Origin: DASUGC01 sp035606665 | GTDB taxonomy: Bacteria; Acidobacteriota; Vicinamibacteria; Vicinamibacterales; SCN-69-37 | Assembly (NCBI GenBank): GCA_035606665.1 | Contig: DATNEY010000032.1 | Span: 372,001-436,000, forward strand | Length of the DNA: 64,000 nucleotides | Reading direction: 5' to 3' | Shown here: positions 58,799-64,000 of the stretch, one piece after another | How positions within the stretch are numbered: the first letter of the stretch is position 1 | How the letters are laid out: each line of letters opens with the position of its first letter | Made by a program: the position numbers and the translations under genes | The notes under the pieces: generated by a model | Seen by the model: only the letters and a program-made list of their open reading frames with translations | Told to the model about the DNA's origin: nothing | Database searches by the model: none

Positions 58799-59140
58799 TC
58801 AGGTAGACCTCAGCACGCGCGCGATCGCGCGGGCGAGCTGTGTGAAGCGGCTTTCCTCGGCCGCAAGGTGCTTCCGGCCCGCGCGGGTCAGCGAATAGAA
58901 CTTGGCCTTGCGGTTGGTATCCGAGAGGCCCCACTCCGCCTCGATCCAGCCGCGCTCCTCGAGGCGATGGAGCGCCGGGTACAGCGACCCCTGCTCCACG
59001 AGCAGCACATCGTCGGACTTCTGCTCGATGCTCTCGGCGATCTGGAGCCCGTGGGCCGGGCCGGCGCGGACGACGCGCAGGATGAGCAAATCCAGCGTGC
59101 CGCCGAGAAGGTCGCGATCGTTTCCGGCTCGTCTGCGCAT
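58799..59140 (-). CDS. PadR family transcriptional regulator
   Basis: 113 residues from the ATG at 59140 (MRRRAGNDRDLLGGTLDLLI); the frame extends to 59221 but those residues look non-coding. PadR motifs: VVRAGPAHGLQIAESIEQ, VEQGSLYPALHRLEERGWI, RKAKFYSLTRAGRKHL. Directly upstream of the ADOP permease. No clear operator palindrome upstream, unlike two other PadR loci here. Confidence 0.92.
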   Translation of the reverse strand: MRRRAGNDRDLLGGTLDLLILRVVRAGPAHGLQIAESIEQKSDDVLLVEQGSLYPALHRLEERGWIEAEWGLSDTNRKAKFYSLTRAGRKHLAAEESRFTQLARAIARVLRST

Positions 59141-59247
59141 GGTTGGCTCACCTAGAAGTTCAAGGCGAGAGGTTAGACGAAGCTCCTGCGGCGAGGGTTG
59201 GTTTTCAACTTGTGGGGCCATGGAGACCGGCGGGCCTCTGGCAGAAC

Positions 59248-59282
59248 GCCGAGCCTGGTGGCCCGGCTTCGCCAGGCTCGGC
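59248..59282. terminator. 11-bp inverted repeat in spacer
   Basis: GCCGAGCCTGG (59248-59258) and CCAGGCTCGGC (59272-59282) with a 13-nt loop that itself contains CCCGGC. Lies between the PadR start and the pgl start; may be a repeat-type hairpin rather than a terminator. Confidence 0.5.
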
Positions 59283-59360
59283 GCTTCCTGGCCCTAGAAG
59301 GCGCTACAAGGTAAAACCCGAAACTGAATCACTGCCGGCCCATACAATCCGGAACTGGAC

Positions 59361-60119
59361 GTGCCACAACAGCCTTCCTCCCCAGACGTCCGTGTCTTCG
59401 CCGACGAGGACGCGCTCGCCCGTGCGGTCGCTTCTGCCGCGTCGGAGACAATCGTCCAGGCGGTGGCAGCGCATGGCCGCTGCGGGGTGGCGCTCTCCGG
59501 AGGCTCGACTCCACGCGCGCTTTATCGCGTTCTCGCCTCGAGCTTTCGCGACCGGATTCCCTGGCAGCAGGTCCAGATTTTCTGGGGCGATGAACGTTTC
59601 GTGGCTGCGACCGATCCGCGTAACAACTACGGCATGGCGAAAGCCACGCTGCTCGACCACGTACCGTGCCCGAGCGGCAACATCCATCCGATCCCGACGC
59701 ATCTCGACACGGCCGCGGCCGCAGCCGATGCCTATGACGCGGAGCTGTGCGCGTACTTCGGCGACCGGTGGCCGCGATTCGATCTGATCCTGCTCGGCAT
59801 CGGAGAGGATTGCCACACCGCCTCGCTCTTTCCGCATTCGTCCGCGCTGGCCGAGCGCGATCGTCGCGTCGTCTCCACGCTGCCTGAGGACGGGACGGAA
59901 GGCGCGGTCGCGCGTGTCACATTGACGATGCCGGCGCTTTGGGCGGCGAGGACAGTCTTCGTACTCGTGGCAGGCGAGCGAAAATCCCGAGCGCTCAGGC
60001 GCGCGCTCGCTCCAGCGACAAAGACCGACGAATGTCCGGCGTCCGCGCTGCGACGTTCGAACGGCACGGTGGTCTGGTGGGTCGATCGTGCAGCCGCGCC
60101 GCCGCCCACTGAAGATTGA
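59361..60119 (+). CDS. pgl: 6-phosphogluconolactonase
   Basis: 252 residues from a GTG (GGAAC upstream). Pgl/DevB/SOL motifs: CGVALSGGSTPRALYRVL, IFWGDERFV, LILLGIGEDCHTASLFPHS. It hydrolyses 6-phosphoglucono-lactone in the oxidative pentose phosphate pathway. First gene of a pgl-gnd-zwf run; 27 nt separate it from gnd. Confidence 0.93.
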   Translation: MPQQPSSPDVRVFADEDALARAVASAASETIVQAVAAHGRCGVALSGGSTPRALYRVLASSFRDRIPWQQVQIFWGDERFVAATDPRNNYGMAKATLLDHVPCPSGNIHPIPTHLDTAAAAADAYDAELCAYFGDRWPRFDLILLGIGEDCHTASLFPHSSALAERDRRVVSTLPEDGTEGAVARVTLTMPALWAARTVFVLVAGERKSRALRRALAPATKTDECPASALRRSNGTVVWWVDRAAAPPPTED

Positions 60120-60146
60120 GCCGGGTGACATAATCCGAAGAGGTTT

Positions 60147-61175
60147 ATGCAGCTCGGCATGATCGGTCTCGGACGCATGGGCGGCGGCATGGTGAAGCGC
60201 CTCTTGCGCGGCGGACACGACTGCGTGGTGTTCGATCGCAATGCGTCGGCGGTCGCGGCGATGGCGCAACTTGGCGCGGCCGGCACCGATTCACTCGCGG
60301 CGTTCGTTTCGAGACTTTCCGCGCCGCGAGCGATCTGGATCATGGTCCCCGCGGCAGTGGTTGACGCGACGCTCGACCAGCTCACTCCCCTGCTCCAGCC
60401 CGGCGACACCGTCGTCGATGGCGGCAACTCGCACTACGTGGACGACCTCAGACGCGCGCAAGCGTTCGCGTCGCGCGGCATGCACTACATCGATGCGGGC
60501 GTGAGCGGCGGCGTGTGGGGCGCCGACAATGGTTACTGCGTGATGGCCGGCGGCGACAGCGACGCGGTGAAACGGCTGGAGCCCGTCCTCAGAACCCTGG
60601 CTCCCGGTACAGAGGCGGCGTCGCCGACACCTGGAAGAAACGACCCCGCCAGTACGGCCGCGCTCGGCTACCTCCACTGCGGCGGTCCCGGTGCCGGCCA
60701 CTTCGTGAAGATGGTGCACAACGGGATCGAGTACGCGCTGATGGCGGCGTACGCCGAGGGGTTCAACATTCTCGCGCATGCCAATGCCGGCACACGGCCG
60801 GCGGCCGCGAATGCGGAGACGAGCCCGCTCCGGGATCCGGAGCGATTTACGTACGATCTGCCCGTCGCTGAAATTGCCGAGCTGTGGCGACGCGGCAGCG
60901 TGATTCGATCGTGGCTGCTGGATCTGACGGCGGCGGCGCTTGCGGAGAATCCAGGCCTCGACCAGTTTGCCGGCCGCGTTTCGGACTCGGGTGAAGGCCG
61001 CTGGACCGCACTCGCAGCGATCGAAAGCGGCGCACCCGCGCCGATGATCACCTCGGCACTGTTCCAGCGCTTCAGCTCACGCGGTGAGGACGATTTCGCC
61101 CATCGTCTACTGTCGGCGATGCGTCTGCAGTTCGGCGGTCACGCCGAACGCCCACCGCTGACACACGACAAATAG
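60147..61175 (+). CDS. gnd: 6-phosphogluconate dehydrogenase, decarboxylating (short, GndA/YqeC-like)
   Basis: 342 residues. Rossmann start MQLGMIGLGRMGGGMVKRLL; family motifs VVDGGNSHYVDD, DAGVSGGVWGADNGYCVMAGG and CGGPGAGHFVKMVHNGIEYA with the catalytic Lys. Length (about 340 instead of 470) places it in the short, often NAD-preferring group. Produces ribulose 5-phosphate. Stops 2 nt before zwf. Cofactor preference is inferred. Confidence 0.92.
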   Translation: MQLGMIGLGRMGGGMVKRLLRGGHDCVVFDRNASAVAAMAQLGAAGTDSLAAFVSRLSAPRAIWIMVPAAVVDATLDQLTPLLQPGDTVVDGGNSHYVDDLRRAQAFASRGMHYIDAGVSGGVWGADNGYCVMAGGDSDAVKRLEPVLRTLAPGTEAASPTPGRNDPASTAALGYLHCGGPGAGHFVKMVHNGIEYALMAAYAEGFNILAHANAGTRPAAANAETSPLRDPERFTYDLPVAEIAELWRRGSVIRSWLLDLTAAALAENPGLDQFAGRVSDSGEGRWTALAAIESGAPAPMITSALFQRFSSRGEDDFAHRLLSAMRLQFGGHAERPPLTHDK

Positions 61176-61177
61176 AG

Positions 61178-62548
61178 ATGCCTGAGCCGTACTCGGACGC
61201 GCTGGTTCTCTTCGGCGCCACCGGCGATCTCGCGTATCAGCAGATCTACCCCGCGCTCTACGCGCTTGCGAAGCATGGCCGATTGAATCTGCCGGTCATC
61301 TGCACCGCGCGGCCGGCCTGGTCGAACGAGCAGCTCATCGCGCGGGCGCGCGAAAGCGTCGCCGCACGCGAGCCGGTTGAGGAGACCGTATTCACCGCGT
61401 TCGCATCGCGACTGCGCTACGTCAGCGGCGACTACTCGAATGTGTCCGGCTTCGCCGCCATCGACGCGGCGCTCGGCGATGCGGCGCGGCCGCTCTTCTA
61501 TCTGGCGATTCCGCCCGACCTGTTCGCTCCTGTCGCAAGGGGCATCGCGGCCCTCGCGTGTGGCGAAGGCGCCCGGCTTGTCGTCGAGAAGCCGTTTGGT
61601 CGAGACCTCGAGTCAGCTCGCGTGCTCAATCGAACGCTGCACGAGTTCTTCCCGGAGTCGTCCGTTTTCAGAATCGACCACTACCTCGGCAAGGAGCCCG
61701 TGCTCAATCTGGAGTACTTCCGGTTTGCGAATGCGTTCGTCGAGCCCTTATGGAACGCACGCAGCGTTGCGAGCGTGCAAATCACGATGGCAGAAGACTT
61801 TGGCGTGCGCGGCCGCGGCAGATTCTATGAAGAGGTCGGCGCGGTTCGTGACGTGTTTCAGAACCACCTGCTGCAGGTGCTGGCGCTCCTTGCGATGGAG
61901 CCGCCCGCTGACGACAGCGGGCCGGCCATCGAGGCAGCCAAGGTAAGGCTGTTGCAATCAGTGCGGCCGTTACGGCGCGAGGACGTGGTGCGCGGCCAGT
62001 ACGAGGGATATCGCACCGAACCAGGCGTGGCGCCGGACTCGAAGGTTGAGACATACGTGGCCGCACTCCTTGCGATTGATAACCCCCGATGGGCCGGTGT
62101 GCCGTTCGGCATTCGCGCCGGCAAGCGGATGGCGGCGACCGTCACCGAAGTCTGCCTTCAGCTCAAGCCTCCGTCCACCACGCTGTTCGACGCGGAAGCC
62201 GCTGGTCATCCCAATGAGATCCGGTTCCGCTTCGGGCCCGACGTCTCAGTCGCGCTTCGCGCCCGGGTGAAAGTCCGCGGCGAGGCCATGGTCGGCGAGG
62301 ACGTCGATCTCATCGAGCATCAGAAACCCGGCGACGAGATGCGGCCGTACGAACGCCTGCTCGGCGACGCCCTGGAGGGCGACCGCACCCTCTTCGGCAG
62401 TCAGGCCGGCGTCGAAGCCTCGTGGGCCATCGTGGAGCCTATGCTCGGCGATATCGAGCCGCTTTACGCCTATGGTCCCGGGAGTTGGGGGCCACAGGAA
62501 GCCGATCGCATCGGACGCCCCCTTGGCGGATGGAAGCCGTGGCGCTGA
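61178..62548 (+). CDS. zwf: Glucose-6-phosphate dehydrogenase
   Basis: 456 residues. Nucleotide-binding LVLFGATGDLAYQQIYPALYAL, VVEKPFGRDLESARVLN, and the active-site RIDHYLGKEPVLNL with the catalytic His. The C-terminal beta+alpha domain is complete (GIRAGKRM, WAIVEPML). First enzyme of the oxidative pentose phosphate pathway, giving NADPH. The 3' end overlaps the yaeQ start by 19 nt, giving tight coupling. Confidence 0.95.
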   Translation: MPEPYSDALVLFGATGDLAYQQIYPALYALAKHGRLNLPVICTARPAWSNEQLIARARESVAAREPVEETVFTAFASRLRYVSGDYSNVSGFAAIDAALGDAARPLFYLAIPPDLFAPVARGIAALACGEGARLVVEKPFGRDLESARVLNRTLHEFFPESSVFRIDHYLGKEPVLNLEYFRFANAFVEPLWNARSVASVQITMAEDFGVRGRGRFYEEVGAVRDVFQNHLLQVLALLAMEPPADDSGPAIEAAKVRLLQSVRPLRREDVVRGQYEGYRTEPGVAPDSKVETYVAALLAIDNPRWAGVPFGIRAGKRMAATVTEVCLQLKPPSTTLFDAEAAGHPNEIRFRFGPDVSVALRARVKVRGEAMVGEDVDLIEHQKPGDEMRPYERLLGDALEGDRTLFGSQAGVEASWAIVEPMLGDIEPLYAYGPGSWGPQEADRIGRPLGGWKPWR

Positions 62549-63078
62549 CGGCGACCGTCTACAACTTCCACATCGATCTTGCTGACGCGGATCGTGGCGT
62601 CTACGAAACGCTCGACTTGCGGATGGCCCAACATCCTTCCGAGAGCGAGGAGTACTTCATCGCACGGCTGCTCGCCTACTGCCTCGAGTACACCGAAGGC
62701 ATCGGATTCTCGAACGGGATTTCCGATCCGGAGGAGCCGACGATCGCCGTCCGCGATCTCACGGGCAAGGTACGGGTGTGGATCGAGATCGGCGCGCCTG
62801 CGGCCGCCCGGCTCCACAAGGCGAGCAAAGCCGCCAATCGCGTTGCCGTGTACACGCACAGGGATCCGGCCCAGCTAATGCGGGAGCTCGCCGGTGAAAA
62901 GATTCATCGCGCCAGCGACGTGGAGATCTACAGCTTCGATCGCGCCTTCATCGCGGCGCTAGCCGCCAGACTCGAGCGGCGCATGTCGATGGCCGTCTCG
63001 ATTTCCGAGCGGCATGTCCTGGTGGCGATGGACGAGGGGACCTGCGAAGGAAGCATCGCCACTCACCGGCTTCCGTGA
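62530..63078 (+). CDS. yaeQ: YaeQ family protein
   Basis: 182 residues from the ATG at 62530 inside the zwf end (a GTG at 62539 is an alternative). YaeQ signatures: ATVYNFHIDLADADRGVYETLDLRMAQHPSES (residues after the start), ARLLAYCLEYTEGIGFSNG and VWIEIGAPAAARLHKASKAA. A PD-(D/E)XK nuclease-like fold family of unclear role; early reports of RfaH-related function are not well supported. Converges with the aminotransferase gene, overlapping by 16 nt. Confidence 0.92.
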   Translation: MEAVALTATVYNFHIDLADADRGVYETLDLRMAQHPSESEEYFIARLLAYCLEYTEGIGFSNGISDPEEPTIAVRDLTGKVRVWIEIGAPAAARLHKASKAANRVAVYTHRDPAQLMRELAGEKIHRASDVEIYSFDRAFIAALAARLERRMSMAVSISERHVLVAMDEGTCEGSIATHRLP

Positions 63079-64000
63079 CGCGACAGCACGGCGGGAATGG
63101 CGTCCGCGATGATGGCGACGATGCGGTCGATTTCGTCTTCACTCACCACGAACGGTGGCGCCAGGCAGATGCAGTCCATCGCGACGCGCGTGTAGAGCCC
63201 GCGATCCAGCAGGGCGTCGGTGAGCCGCTGCGTCACCTGCGCCGCCGCTGGATGCAGCGCCTTTGACGTTCTGTCGGCGACGACCTCGACCGCGCCCATC
63301 AACCCCTGAGCTCGTACATCGCCCACGCCGTCGACTGACCTGAGTGATTCGAGTGCCGCTTGAAACCGAGCGCCAATGGAGCGGACGCGCTCCACCAGAC
63401 GTTCGTCCTCGATGATGCGAATGTTCCGGAGCGCAACCGCGCAGCAGGTCGGATGACCGGAGTACGTGTACGCGTGCATCCAGCGCTGCGCCGGCGATAC
63501 GGTGTTGAGAACATCGCGAACGCGATCGGACACACCAATGCCACCGAGCGGCACGTAACCACTCGTAATCCCCTTCGCGAACTGCAGGATGTCCGGCTCG
63601 ACCCCATAGTGTTCCAGGCCGAACCATCGTCCAGTCCGGCCGAAGCCGGTGATGACTTCGTCTGAGATGAACAGGACGTCGTACCGATCGCAGATCTCTC
63701 GGATGCGCGCGAAGTAGTCGGGGGGCGGGATGATGACGCCGCCGGCGCCCTGTACAGGCTCGGCGATGAACGCCGCGACGGTGTCGGCATTTTCGCGGAG
63801 GATCGCCGCCTCGAGCTGGTTCGCCGCAGCCACGCCGATGCTCTGTGCGGGATCGGGACTGACGAAGCGGTACGGATCGGGCGCATCGATGTGCGCGAAC
63901 CCAGGCATGCGTGGCTCGAACATCGGCCAGTACGCGGGCAACCCCGTCGCGCTCATGGCTGCCATCGTGACGCCGTGATAGCCGCGAAGCCGCGAGATGA
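63063..64000 (-). CDS. Class III (PLP-dependent) aminotransferase, 5' end outside window
   Basis: The frame remains open to the window edge, so at least 311 residues are seen. YHGVTMAAMSATG, FIAEPVQGAGGVIIPP, LFISDEVITGFGRTG (PLP-binding Asp) and FAKGITSGYVPLGG (Schiff-base Lys) are the class III hallmarks, closest to omega-amino acid/beta-alanine:pyruvate aminotransferases. The amino donor is not determined. Confidence 0.93.
   Translation of the reverse strand, partial: ISRLRGYHGVTMAAMSATGLPAYWPMFEPRMPGFAHIDAPDPYRFVSPDPAQSIGVAAANQLEAAILRENADTVAAFIAEPVQGAGGVIIPPPDYFARIREICDRYDVLFISDEVITGFGRTGRWFGLEHYGVEPDILQFAKGITSGYVPLGGIGVSDRVRDVLNTVSPAQRWMHAYTYSGHPTCCAVALRNIRIIEDERLVERVRSIGARFQAALESLRSVDGVGDVRAQGLMGAVEVVADRTSKALHPAAAQVTQRLTDALLDRGLYTRVAMDCICLAPPFVVSEDEIDRIVAIIADAIPAVLSRHGSR

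Overview
The window looks like a chromosomal segment of a GC-rich Acidobacteriota, most likely class Vicinamibacteria. This placement is inferred from gene content: five large ADOP-type (acidobacterial duplicated orphan permease) MacB/FtsX permeases, four PadR regulators paired with them, tandem Ser/Thr kinases with TolB-like propellers, many secreted propeller, amidohydrolase and PEGA proteins, and dense short intergenic repeats. No rRNA, tRNA, CRISPR array, transposase or phage structural gene was seen.

Layout: (1) 1-6.1 kb: 3' part of a Tat-type intradiol dioxygenase, a VapBC pair, and two paralogous secreted coiled-coil proteins flanking a PadR-ADOP operon and a small membrane protein. 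(2) 6.2-10.9 kb: divergent BNR/sortilin-type propeller and amidohydrolase. (3) 10.9-18.4 kb: a molybdenum-hydroxylase region on the minus strand (2Fe-2S subunit, Moco subunit, cytochrome c, then YdeI-like protein, DUF885 lipoprotein, MocA-like cytidylyltransferase, XdhC), with repeats in the spacers. (4) 18.5-28.7 kb: two PQQ-type propellers, a carboxypeptidase-regulatory-domain protein, Bcp peroxiredoxin, cold shock protein, PEGA protein, an amidohydrolase/hydrolase fusion and a glycine-zipper protein. (5) 28.9-38.5 kb: PadR-less ADOP, glnS, membrane proteins, a propeller remnant, PadR-ADOP. (6) 38.5-46.2 kb: ArsR-AHSA1-DUF1326 operon, divergent from two abutting Ser/Thr kinases, then a four-helix-bundle protein flanked by repeats. 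(7) 46.3-53.1 kb: sigma factor-DUF4142-cupredoxin, oligoendopeptidase F, PadR-ADOP. (8) 53.1-59.1 kb: a decayed kinase gene, a DUF6526-like protein, a three-gene cassette starting with an M91-like zinc metallopeptidase, and a fourth PadR-ADOP pair. (9) 59.3-64 kb: oxidative pentose phosphate operon (pgl, gnd, zwf), yaeQ, and the 3' part of a class III aminotransferase.

Two themes deserve most attention. The first is the cassette at 54313-56071, a metallopeptidase with two proteins I do not recognise; two of the three have cysteine-rich tails and the cassette sits behind an AT-richer leader. The second is repeats lying in frame inside real genes: a cytochrome c, a cupredoxin, two kinases, an amidohydrolase and the first codons of a permease. 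They fall at signal-peptide junctions, surface loops or a gene start, as if short mobile repeats are tolerated as peptide linkers.
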